From assembly GCA_013365365.1 (NCBI GenBank), contig JABVXU010000037.1:215479-279478 (forward strand): DNA of 64,000 nt, given 5' to 3'. The notes beneath the pieces are model-generated. The model was not told the origin of the DNA and did not search any database. It saw only the letters and a program-made list of their open reading frames with translations. Position numbers and translations under genes: made by a program. Positions 25,501 to 37,400 of the stretch are shown piece after piece; position 1 is the stretch's first letter; every line of letters begins with the position of its first letter. The stretch is from Cruorifilaria tuberocauda (Eukaryota > Nematoda > Chromadorea > Rhabditida > Onchocercidae).

Positions 25501-28500
25501 TATTATCATTATTGTCACTTAGTTCCTCGAAATCCTTCCAAAATAAACGCTTCCTCCACCATTGTTGAATTTTGATTGCTGCTTTTTCCATAACTTTCTT
25601 ATCACTTCCGTCCTTTCGCCTTATTTTATCCTTATCATTGATCATTTGGATGGTGTCCTGTAACGAATCAATAAAATAACCAAACTTTTTTTTCCAGGCA
25701 ATTTTCAATTTGTTAAAAATTTTTGTTATCATATTCGAATACTTTCGTATTCATTCGTGGAAAGTTAAACAAAAGATCATCTGGCAATGTCAGGCTTATT
25801 TATTGCCATTGTAATGGTTGGACAGTTATTCCTTTACTTAAATAATTGGCTAAGATGAAAATCAGAAACCACAGAGTTAGTATATTATCAAGATAGGATA
25901 GCGTAAATTCTTGATTCTCGAGATGTTACCTCAATTTCTCTTCTTGTTAACATCCATTCAATAATTCTATCCGGCTTATCATAGATCACTTGCTCGTTCG
26001 CAATATTTATGTATAATTCACCGTATCGAAACTGTTCCCGCAAGTATCCATCATTTTCTATATCTACATTCGATCCCTAATAAACTCAAATTATTTTTAA
26101 ATTTAAAACATACGAAAAATTAAATAGAGAAATTAAAAAAAAATGGAAATATTTCGGCAATGTAAATTTAAATAACATTTTACTTTCAACATTATTTATT
26201 GCTTATTCATATTTGAATTTAAAAATTCTAATAAAATAATAAGTACCCATTTGTTCTTACGCTTGATAATTTCTTCCGTTAGCCGGGCAATATATTCCGG
26301 TATTAAATTATTTCTTACAGTTTCTTTCCATGATGTAAGCAATAACTGTGCCACTTCTTCCTTTTTATCATTCATAAGGAATATATTTAAGTGAAGAGCT
26401 GAAAATTTGGCAGTTCTCAAATAATTTGAAATTACTAATATTTAAAATCCAATATATAAAATTTATAAGAATCCTTCTACTCACTTGCGAAATATGTATT
26501 TCATAAAATCAAATCTTTCCTCTTTTTTGATACCACAATTATCACGTTTGTAGTTTTAAACCATATATTAAATATGTTTCTAATGTATTTCGTTTTCCAG
26601 TATTATATATTTTCAGTGATTTATTTTGATAATAATCTTCTCTGACAAGAGTGCTAGATGCTAACTATCTCGTAAGTTATTCGCTGCAATAGCTACATTT
26701 CGATTGACCCCTCGAATGACCTCATCCATTTCTTTCATCGTTAAAGTTTCACATTTCTTCAGTTCATACATATAGTACGATATGTATTCCACTTGTACAT
26801 CGTTCAAATTACGAACTGTCATCAATAAATTGTCGCAATCATTCTCTTTACATGATATGCTTATTTTTTCCGCTGAAAGACATTATTTGTTATTAGAAAA
26901 ACGAAAATTTTAAACTTTTATAATTTCTTCACGGCACTTAAATTACTAATTTCGAAACATTAAGGCATACTCATAAATTATCAGTAAAATTTGCTATTTA
27001 AAAGCATTTCAAATGCACAAAAATATGATATTTGGTTGTTCAACTAATGAGCTATCCAACTAATCAATTATGATGAGTTATTTGAGTAGAAAATATTCAT
27101 TAACAATCAAATCGGTCACTATCGATGGTCTGATTTACTGTTTTAATTTCTTCAAACAATTATATAGCAATCACTCATGAAGGCTTTCAATCTTTGCACC
27201 TTTTTTATCGGTTAACATTTCGTTTAAATCATCGATATCACTTTTTGATATGCCATTTCAACATTGCATATTACTTAATAGAATAAAAGGTCTATTAATG
27301 TTTCAGGATAAATCGCTACGTTTAAATAATTTGCTTACGTATAAGTTTTTTATGGACGGTAAATTTGCTAATGGGAAAATAAAGTTATTTATAAGTGACA
27401 CAAGATAAATGATTTAATAAGTGATAAGATAAGCGACAAATTCATCACTTTCATGTAAAAATGATGATTAGCGAAAGTTCAAAAGTATTAATATCATATA
27501 AATTGGAAAATCGAAAATTAATGCCATTTCACATACTTTCTATTCATTTTTCTACAGTGCTTTCGGTGGGTAAAGAAAAAAAAAGGAAATTTCTTTCCCC
27601 GAAATAATCAATAATCGATAAACATACGATCGGGATTTAAAAATTCATTTGTACGCAAAGCTTTTCTTCTTTTTTGAAGCTTACCTTGATACTGGTCAAC
27701 AAATATATCATTTACATATGAAATATTTGTATCAAAACACTTTAAACATTTCAATAAGGCATCCTAAAAATAAAAATAAGTTAATTTAACAAAGAGTTAA
27801 TTGCCCAAAAGTATAATTGGAAGACAAAATATTACTTGAAAATATTTAGTAAGCAAATATGATAGAAATTTGGTAATTTTTTTAAAACAAGAATAGTGAT
27901 AAGTTCAAACATGATATCATTTAAGCGACAATATCATCATTCGAATACAACATTGTTTCCTCATAATATTCTTTTTAAAATTTCCTCCATTCTTATCATT
28001 TGACTGATATTCAATCCTATCGTTTCATCACTTTCACTCAAATTCGCTTTCGGCGTAAAAAATGTGTTATTTCTTACCTTATCATCAATGCTATTATTTA
28101 ATTTTATCACTGCCTTCATGTGAACATCTGAGTTACTAGCTGTTGTTGCTAAAATCTCATCGATATTACCAAATAATGATAAATCACTATTTTTCAACCG
28201 TTCACGTACGTCACTCAATATTGCCGCTGTAGAATGAAATATTTATTGAAAAGAAAAAGAGAACAAGAGATTAAAAAGTTAATTTCTAGTATAAAAACTT
28301 GACATTAAATAGACGAATAATAATTTGAAATTTTGAAACGAATATAAATAATATTTAAAACATTTAATAAAAACGTCACATTTCATCTCACTTTCAACGT
28401 TTTGAGCAAAAAAACTTTACGTGAGTATTGAATGTTCTCTTCACGTCGCATAGATGGTCCACGTCGTAATCGATGTAAATGTTTAGCAAGTGCAAATAAA

Positions 28501-29947
28501 CTAAATATTGTTTTTATATTACGACCTTCGTAAATGTCTACAGTATCCGGAATTAAAACCTGGAATTAACATGATTAAAAATAATTGCAATTTTCAGATA
28601 GTAAGCCAAAGTGATAGCAGATAACAGCCAATAGATTATGGATCACTTAACGACTTGTTATCATACAGAAATACAACCAAGGTTATTTTACACCATGCAT
28701 TTATTATTTGGTAGTATCATGCAAAAATTTCATTTGTAAATCAAAAAAAATGAACCTCTGGAAAACTGATACTTCGTATCGCTTCTTTCCATAAATTAAT
28801 GTTATCAGTATGACGATAACACACTTCGCCATCCTCATAGAAACGATTCTAAAATGAAAATTCTGTTTTAGTAAAATGCTAAAATATCGATGTTATGGAA
28901 AAAAAGCGAAATAAATTAATCATTCATAACTATCAAGGAGTTACTGTTCACCTATTCAATCATTACCTGATCAATATCAAAAATTTTTGACAATGGCACA
29001 ATATGTGGCGCAAATGAATGTGCAAGTCGAGCTAGCAATACACCGTTGGACAAATTCCGCTCAAGCTCTGCTTCTTCTGCAATGTCATCCAAATGAAGGT
29101 ATTCCTTCAACCAGCTGTAAAATAGTGAAACTATGATAATTTAAGACTATTTCATGATAACTCAAGAATTAGATAAAATGAAAAGTTAGCCCCAATAGAG
29201 CATGTGAAATATTGCTAAATTTCAATTCTGAAATTACCCAACTGTATTTTTGAGAAATTTGTTAATCTTTGAATCAAATTTGCGATATTCATCTAATGAC
29301 GCATTACTTTTAATTAATTGATTGAAATATGTTAGTTAGTATTCTCAAAATCAACTCTTCTCCCATTATTTATTTACTTGAAAGTTTCAAATTCATCAAG
29401 TTTGATTGATTTCATACAAATTTATCTAAACTATGTTCTTTCTTAATTTTTTAATTCGATTAAAATTTTGTTATATTTTTGTATAAATTGTCAAAATCTT
29501 AAATTGACAATTAATAACAAAAAAGTTGAGAAAAAAAATGAAAATGTCTTACTTTCTTACTTCACTTAATTTCAACAAATATTCATATACTCTTTCATTC
29601 TCTCGCTTTTCATCTAATTCCTCGGTAGTATGTGATGAGCTGATATCTATTGGTTCGATATGTGATTGATTCATTTTATCAGTTAATTGATAAAATTGTA
29701 TACTGTTAGTATCCGATGATTCTGACTGCTTGATGAACTGATTACTGTTAACAATTTCAAAGGTACTTTTGTCATCTATTGATTGAACGTAAACAGCATT
29801 AGATGAAGCAATCAATTTATCGTTATTGTAATTTAGCTGAATTGTCTTTTGTTCAGTAGTAGCAGCACTAACTGTATCAGTAACTGTAGTAGTAACTACA
29901 GCAGTTGTCGCCGTGGTAAACATAGAATCATTAATAATGTCATCCAT
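19584..29947 (-). CDS. pes-7 (IQGAP): IQGAP-family scaffold protein (PES-7-like), 24 exons, about 1153 aa
   Basis: Exons in transcript order (plus-strand coordinates): 29553-29947, 28967-29114, 28756-28848, 28421-28559, 28078-28226, 27685-27763, 26666-26872, 26247-26398, 25930-26076, 25519-25657, 25058-25144, 24693-24814, 24338-24520, 23955-23997, 23680-23860, 22923-23183, 22609-22693, 22043-22193, 21901-21935, 21666-21733, 21270-21429, 20827-20978, 20493-20628, 19584-19733. They sum to 3462 nt in one frame. Domains: Ser/Thr-rich N-terminus ending in the family's acidic ELDEKRENERVYEYL helix; CH domain at about 130-258 (NGVLLARLAHSFAP, YRHTDN, IPDTVDIYEGRN); IQGAP repeats at about 260-455; WW-like segment at 455-503; one IQ motif (IKIQQWWRKRLFW) near 530-546; RasGAP-related domain at about 695-954; C-terminal basic helix. 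IQGAPs link actin to Rho-family GTPases, calmodulin and cytokinesis. Some donors (25058, 24338, 23680, 20493) were chosen to keep frame; an extra exon in the 812-bp intron after exon 6 is possible. Confidence 0.92.
19815..19905. repeat. (TAA)n/(GAT)n triplet-repeat region in the 5'-most part of the last IQGAP intron
   Basis: TAATAA arrays interrupted by GATGATGAT. It lies within the intron between the last two IQGAP exons (19734-20492). Confidence 0.85.
27961..28077 (-). other. IQGAP intron 5 segment with family-like coding sequence ending in TGA (alternative end)
   Basis: Just past the GTAAGA donor after codon 308, the frame stays open for 38 more codons to a TGA at 27961-27963. The residues (NNTFFTPKANL, then an amphipathic helix ending EEILKRIL) look like the IQGAP-repeat segment that follows this helix in other IQGAPs. 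No usable GT donor that keeps frame into the next exon precedes the TGA. Retention would give a CH-domain protein of about 346 aa. Whether this is an isoform, a decayed exon part or an assembly error cannot be decided here. Confidence 0.45.
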
Positions 29948-32900
29948 TTAACTGAATAAATTACTGAAATGATAAATAAATGAAAATTAATACGTAAGAT
30001 ATAATTGATATATAAATTAACGTTGCTGAGGTAATAAATTGCATCAAAATACGATTGCTCAAAAATAATTTTAAAAGCACAATGAATTTTTCGTACTTTT
30101 ATATCTGTACTTTTTTATTACCTTAAAAAGTTGGGAGAATTCGCCGCAATAGCCTTTCCAATTTGCGAAGAAGTAATTAAGTTCTCTTTTCCTTCGAGAT
30201 TAAATCATTTTGAAAGGAAAAGCAAAATTATGAGAAATTTATCTCTGTCAACAATTACAATTTATCGATATCTTAAATTCTACCACTTATTATTTCATAC
30301 CTGAGATTCATTAGGGATCTTTCTCAAGAAATCGTTTCGCATTCCGCATGTGATAACGACTATCCATTTATCAACTTTTTCCATAATAACAGAATTTTTG
30401 CGAATTTATAGAACAAAATAAAAAAGGAAAATTAATAATGGAAAAAGAAGAAATTAAAATTAAAGTATGTATTCTTTTTATTAAAATTGGAGGAAAAAGA
30501 ACGAAAATGACAAAACGAAAGTCAACAAGGAAAATGTGAAAAGGAAAAAGAGTAAAACTGAGTTTTTCCCATATATAAATGAAAATGTATGAAACGATCG
30601 CTTATTTCAAAAGAGAAAAGAAATAATGCATAGGAAACTGTGCTATGTCATAAATGAAATGATAACATTATCACTGATAATGCATGAATTATGCAATTAA
30701 GAATACAATGTTATCACCAATCGAATTTCCCAGTTTCCTTCCTTATTTTCTTACTACTGCAATGGAAAAAGAATTAAAACAAACTGAAATGTATAAGAGA
30801 GGAAAAATTACAATGAAGCTTTCTTTCCTTTTGATCCATGAAGACGAAAAGCTATCATATCATTTCTACTCTTTTAATTTCCTAAGCTGTCTTTCCAACT
30901 ATTCGTTTATTTAAAGGAAAAAAAAACTTCATATATTGCAGTAATCAAACAAATCAAACCAAATATTCATTCAGGTTTTATTTACATTTCCTTTTCCTTT
31001 TTCTTTTTCTAAACGATTTATCATCGTATCATCGTATTTCATCTGGCATTATTATTCCTTTAATTTTCACATAGTTTTTTTTCTACTTTTCTTTTTCATC
31101 TTTCTTTCCATTTCTTTTCATTCTCTCTTCTTTTTCTTTTCACTCTTACTCTTACTTTTTTTATCAATCTTTTCCACTCACTTATTCATCTTATTTAAAT
31201 ACTCTTCGTATCATTTTATTCATTAAAAAAAAATGCAAATGCTATAGAAAATTAACAACACCTATACAATCACATATACATCAATTATATCACTGCCTTT
31301 ATTTTGTCATTTTAATTTAATTTCATATAACATTAACTTTGTCAACCATCTTTTAGCAGTTACCATTTATTCATTACTTAAATTGTTAATTCAAATCACT
31401 TCCTTATTTATTTGCCTTTTCTTTATTATAAATAATATTCTTATTTGAAAACATTCACTGCTTCAAATTACTTTACTTCGGTACGGTTACTTCAAATTTT
31501 TCTTTTATTTAATTTTTAATAGCTAAATTTCGATTATTTCATACAATCGTTCCAAATTTCAAGTTAAAATATAAATGATTTCCGCTTATTTTTTCGTACA
31601 TCTCTTCGATAAATTCAAAATACTCTTGTTTATATTAGCAATAAAAGCATTCTTCAGGAATCATGATAAAACTTTTCCTGAGTCCTTCTACTTTACTGGA
31701 ACATTCCGTATCAGATCACTCAGGAATCCTCGTTCTTCCTCCTACTCGTTTACTTCTTTGCTTCCTTATTTCTTATTCTTTACCTCTTTCATATTCAGTT
31801 TCTTATTTCTATCATAAATATTATTCCACCGTTATGCAATTCTCTATTTCATATCCTTATTATCATCCCTGAGAATAAGAAAATTCAGGCATTATTTAAT
31901 TTATATAATGTTTTGTCCATTAATTAACATATATAATTATGCTAACAATATCAGTAATATATTAACAGATCAACAGAGCAACAGTTAGGGAATATTCTAA
32001 AAGGTAGAATGATATATTATTTGAAAAAACACGTAATGAAATGATATTATACAAAGGAAAACAAAATTATTCAGAATTTATTTCTGTCAACAATTACACG
32101 TTTATCAATATCTTAAATTCTGCCATTTATCAGTTCACATTCTGAAGTTAACGTAAGTGATTGATAGTAAAATGCATTGAATATTTCGCTCTTTTTGTAT
32201 AATTTTCATTTCACTCAAAATTTCTCAATTACTTTAATTATGTCATAGAAGAAATTAATGGAGTAGTGAAGTTTGAAGAAGTCTTAAAAAATTAATCATT
32301 CGTACGTGTACAGATGTACGTCTTCAGAGAAATTCATGCTTATGAGTGCGATATTCGTTTAGTATATGCTTGCATCTTATATGCTGGGTGTATTTTTGGA
32401 ATGACTTATGATGCTAACAGAAATGTGCGTGCGCTTATCGCATGCGTGCTCGTGCGTGTTTCTTTCTCCCTCTCTCTCAAGTATATACATTACCTGTTAC
32501 ATGTATAATGTACTTGATGTGTAAGTAAACTTGTGTGCGAGAACGACGAAAGTGTGTATGCATGCATGTGAGCGTTTGTGTTTAAACGTGTTGCTGTTTA
32601 CGTCATTTCGATTGTTGCCGCCTTGTTGTTTCCTCGTAAGCCTAGCAAAATAATCCAACGTTGCAACAACAACGTAGTCAATCGCACTGTTTCGGTGATT
32701 TCCACCTTCGCGAACCGTTCCTTAACCAATCGTTAAGGCGAGAGATATCTGATATGCTTAGATAAGAGATGAGTGTGGCGTTGTAACTATAATTTAATGG
32801 CACTAATAAATGATAAATTAAGAAAATAGTCTTCATCCTGTAATAAATTGTGGATTTTACGTCGAGTGCAATCAATATCTGGGTATATATCGAGATTCGA

Positions 32901-33066
32901 TTATTTCCATCATTTCATCTTCGAAGGGTTTCTCATTCAATTTTTCGAATGTTTTATTGCTTTTATATTTGTTGCGACTTCAGCTTTCTCAATTGTTTTT
33001 CAGTTTTCAACATTCCAATGTTTTTTTCCAATCTTTTTCTCGTCCCATTGGTTTTTTCCTGCTATT

Positions 33067-33096
33067 TACTAAAATATTTTCGGAAATATTTTAGTA
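33067..33096. repeat. Perfect inverted repeat, 13-bp arms, 4-base loop
   Basis: TACTAAAATATTT, loop TCGG, then AAATATTTTAGTA. The arms match perfectly. It lies about 1.3 kb upstream of the GPD2 start and could form a hairpin in DNA or RNA. Confidence 0.85.
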
Positions 33097-33336
33097 CTTT
33101 TTGATGTTGTGTTTTCGACAATGTTTTTAGTTTATTCCCTCAATAAATCTTAATATCCTAATATACTTTCTCTTTTAGTTCCGTTTTCCAGAAAAAAAAA
33201 CAAAGATTCTTCAACATTTTATTTTTCAATATGTTTTTCAAATTATCATTATCATTTTTCATCCTAATATTACTTTTTATTATCCTGCTAATTTGCAATA
33301 TTTCATTCTCCCTCACTTCAATTTCAGCCTTTCAAG

Positions 33337-33376
33337 AAACAAAATTCTATGGATCAAAAAACAAAATTCTATGGAT
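33337..33376. repeat. Direct repeat, two 18-bp copies with period 22
   Basis: AAACAAAATTCTATGGAT occurs at 33337-33354 and again at 33359-33376. Confidence 0.85.
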
Positions 33377-34427
33377 TAATATCTTTTAATTGATTACGTT
33401 TCTAGGTTTAATTGTTTTTAAAAAAAATAGGTTGTTACCACTATCTTCTGTGGATACATTGTTGCCATTCCTTTCATAGTATGTTCATAATAAACCATAA
33501 AAAATGACGATGATTGATGATATACTTAATCGTAAATGAAACCGGCTAAGGTTTCCTAATTACTCTTAATTACTTTGTAGGCAAAATGAAATGGAAATGA
33601 AGTGTTGCAAAAGGTATAAAAACGTGAAGTTTCAGCGATTACTATTTTTTCAGCGATCACAATCAGTATTTTTTCTTCCTTCTCCTATTCTCTTCCTATT
33701 CTCTCTCATTTATTGCTTGTTTTCATTTTTTAATTTTGATCTAATTTTAATGGATTAAAGATTATGAAAATTGTACATCCAATGATGCTAAATTTATTTT
33801 AGTAATATTTGTCATCAAAAAAATAATAGTTCAATCTTTATTCTAATAAATCATTTTTAAATTTGATAATTGGGAACTAAAAAAAGTATTTTCTGTTTTT
33901 CATGCACTTTCTCTAAAGTATTACTTTCTGACATTACATTTGCAAACATTAAATTATTAAATTATGAATCTCATTTTGATTCGCCGGAAATCAGGCAGTT
34001 GATTCTTGGAATTCATACATGTGTGTGTATAAGTTGTCAATTTTTTGGTATTTCACAACCAGTTTCTCTCCGAAACTTACTTATTGCATTTTTTATGAAA
34101 TCACTGCTACATGCTGTTTGTAGAATTTTCCATATTCTTACATATCCGGAATTCTTACATACAAGTCATGAAATTAATTTTTCTTATTAAAATTTTTAGA
34201 ATTTTGGAGAATTTGAAATTGGTTATTTCGTGTAGTGAAAATAATTTTCTAATTAAAGTCAACTTATGGTATTATCGTGTTCGTATTATGGCATATGTGT
34301 ATGGTGCTCGTCTGATGGTTTTGTGATACCATTCTATTCATATTTGTACTAATCTATTTGAAAACAAGTTTTCAAATTATTCTTTTAAGTGTGGAGCAAT
34401 ATAATTGTTCTGTTATTCGAACAAGCG

Positions 34428-37400
34428 ATGGTATCATGGCGTAACAAAATATTTTTTGGTGTTAATCGAGTAGCACTACGACGTTTGTTGATCATAGGTA
34501 GCGGTGGTATAGCGCTTACAGCAGCATTTTCTTTATCACAGCTTGATTTAAATGGTTCAGCTCGTTTTCGTACAGTTTTGGTGAATTATCTTTTTTAAGA
34601 AAAATTCTCACAGTTTACTAACGATGTAATTTAAAAAAAATTCTTTTTTTCCCTCATTAATTTTTTCAAAGAAGTAAAGTTTTATTCAAGCAGTACTGCA
34701 TGGCAATAGCTGGTATTTCTTTATACTTTGTACTCTCGAAATTTTGACTTTTAAAATCTACTCTTACTTACTTTAATTATAAATTTCAGAAAAATATTGC
34801 AGGCGAATAATGAAGACGTTCATATACAACTTAACAAACGACTTTCTGGACAGTTGCCTACGCGGAAGGATTTAATCAGCGTATGTTTTGCGCCATTAAT
34901 GCATTAAAATGAGCTGAAATGTAATGGATTTTTCCTGAAAAAAATTAATTTTTACAGAGACTTCATTTCTTTCGTTTTTAAAAAAATTTTTTTTTATTTC
35001 TCATTCTTTTTTTTTGTATTTTTATTTGTTATTAATGCTATATATTGATGTTATACCGAATATTATACTGTACATTATACTGTGAATGAATGGTATTTAC
35101 TGGTCTTGAATTATTTTTTCATTTAGAAAATTTACTTATTAATTAATGAAAATATCTATAATTTTATTATTATTCAGTCGCTTAAAAATGATGAGTTCGA
35201 TGTCCTAGTAATTGGTGGTGGTGCCACAGGTGCTGGCGTCGCTTTGGATGCACAAACTCGAGGTATGTATAAGTAATGAATGTAAAGAAAATCATTCCTA
35301 TTACAACATAACTGAATTCTTGTTCTTGCTCGAAAAATAGGTTTTATGAAAGGGTCATGAATTTTTTTATTCAAAGATCATGAGGAAGTAATTAGGAGAA
35401 GTCTAAACTTATCAAGAAGTTGCAGGACTTAAAACAGCCTTAGTTGAATTGGATGATTTCTCCAGCGGTACAAGCTCACGAAGTACAAAATTGATACATG
35501 GCGGTGTACGTTATCTCCAGGCAGCAATATTTGGCTTGGATATCGAACAATATCGGATGGTTAAGGAAGCTTTGTTCGAACGTGCTAATCTCATACATTG
35601 TGCACCTCATCTATCATACCCATTACCGATAATGTTACCTATTTACAAGTAACTTTTCCGTAATAATTTCACGTAACATTTCGACTTTTTTTTTTGTAAT
35701 TAACAGATTTTGGCAGTTACTTTATCCGTGATACTTTGTTATTGATGAAGGATACGAGATAGAAAGCCAATCAGGATGACAGAAAAATGAGTTTCATGTT
35801 AACTTCCTAAAACTTGTAATTAATTTCAAATGCATTTATCAGATTATCCAACACAATTTGTTTATGGGAGCCAAGGAACTTCAAAAAATACAACAAGAAA
35901 AAAAACCTAAAACATTAATTATTAAAGATGAATGTCGTGAATCGCTTACTTTTTTAATCATTTTGGTGCATGTCGGACTTACGTAACTCAAGCATTTTTG
36001 ACGGAAATATTTTTGCATTTGAAGCTCCTCCTATTAAACATATTCTTTGATGATTTCGAGAATGCATATTTTTAGCTAGTAGCATTTGATCAAATAAGCA
36101 AAATATAATATATTTTTAGTAAATAATCACATAATCTTATGATATCTATTTTATAGACTGCTGTTGCAGATTATGGCAGGTACCTTACTATTGGCTTGGT
36201 ATAAAGGCATATGATATTGTTTCTGGTCGGCGAGTACTAAAAAAGTCTTATTATATAAGTAAGACGCAAGCATTGGAACTTTTTCCGATGTTAAAAAAAG
36301 AATCATTAGTTGGTGCTTTGATGTATTACGATGGTCAGTTAATTAAACATTCGATTTCAAATAATTTTGGAAGTTTCTTTTGCATATCTTTGGCAGTTAA
36401 AAAGTTTATAGTTAAACTGATTTAGTTACTATTGTGGGATTAGTAAATTTAAAGTTTTTTTAATGAATCATTGCAATTATTTATATAAATGTTATAACAT
36501 TTAGTGCATTTTTATTTAGAATATACATTTTTACTTTGAAAATTATTAGAATTTTCTCTACTACTATTGAATTTTATGATTTCAGGTCAACATAATGATT
36601 CTCGGATGAATATTGCAATAATTTTATCTGCAATACGTCATGGTGCAAAAGCCGTAAATCATGTCAAAGTTAGCAATATACTTAAGAATGCAGAAGGTAT
36701 GGTATGCGGTGCTCATGTAGTTGATACTGTAAGTTGACTTTTGCACATATTTGTTTGGTTAGACAGAAACTTGTTTTGAATTAATGTGAAGTGAAGTCCT
36801 TAACTTAATTTAATGGATTTAAGTTCACAAATGGAAATATCAATGTTAAATAAATATTTTAAGAGAAATGACTCTTTAGCTTTTTCAAGTTAATACAATT
36901 TCTTATATAGTGCGTAGGTCGATTTTAAAAAAAGATGACACAGATGGATTTAAAATAGTTAACGAAGTTTGTTCAGATAACTGGTGAAGAGTGGAATGTA
37001 AAGGCCAAAGCTGTGGTAAATGCTACGGGTCCATTCACCGATTCAATTCGTTTAATGGCTGATCCAGACACTACACCAATCTGTCAACCATCAGCTGGTG
37101 TCCATATTGTACTTCCTGGATATTATAGGTCAGTCAGTTTAAAGATATTACGAATCAGTTATTCAGTTATTTCATAAGATTCATTACTGCTATTTATTTT
37201 AACAAGCATTTCCTCATTGTTGAAAATTCTATTCACTGGTATTATTTTTGCTATCAATGTTGCTTATTTATGTATTGTTTAATGATTTAAATGAAATTTT
37301 ATCACCAAATTTAGTCCGTCGTCGACAGGTCTGCTTGATCCTTCGACAAGTGATGGTCGTGTGATATTCTTTCTTCCGTGGCAGCGTATGACCGTAGCAG

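Larger units (their letters stand above)
29948..34427. other. Divergent intergenic region between IQGAP and GPD2
   Basis: Contains the 5' regions of both divergent genes. It holds a long pyrimidine-rich stretch near 30970-31200, a small T-rich low-complexity area, a GT-rich patch near 32290-32600, a 13-bp-stem perfect inverted repeat at 33067-33096 and an 18-bp direct repeat at 33337-33376. ORFs here (up to 106 codons) have no recognisable family features. Confidence 0.5.

Noticed and set aside
34389..34427. Earlier GPD2 start
   Set aside because: The codon at 34389 is GTG; the first ATG in frame is at 34428 and gives a sensible mitochondrial leader.
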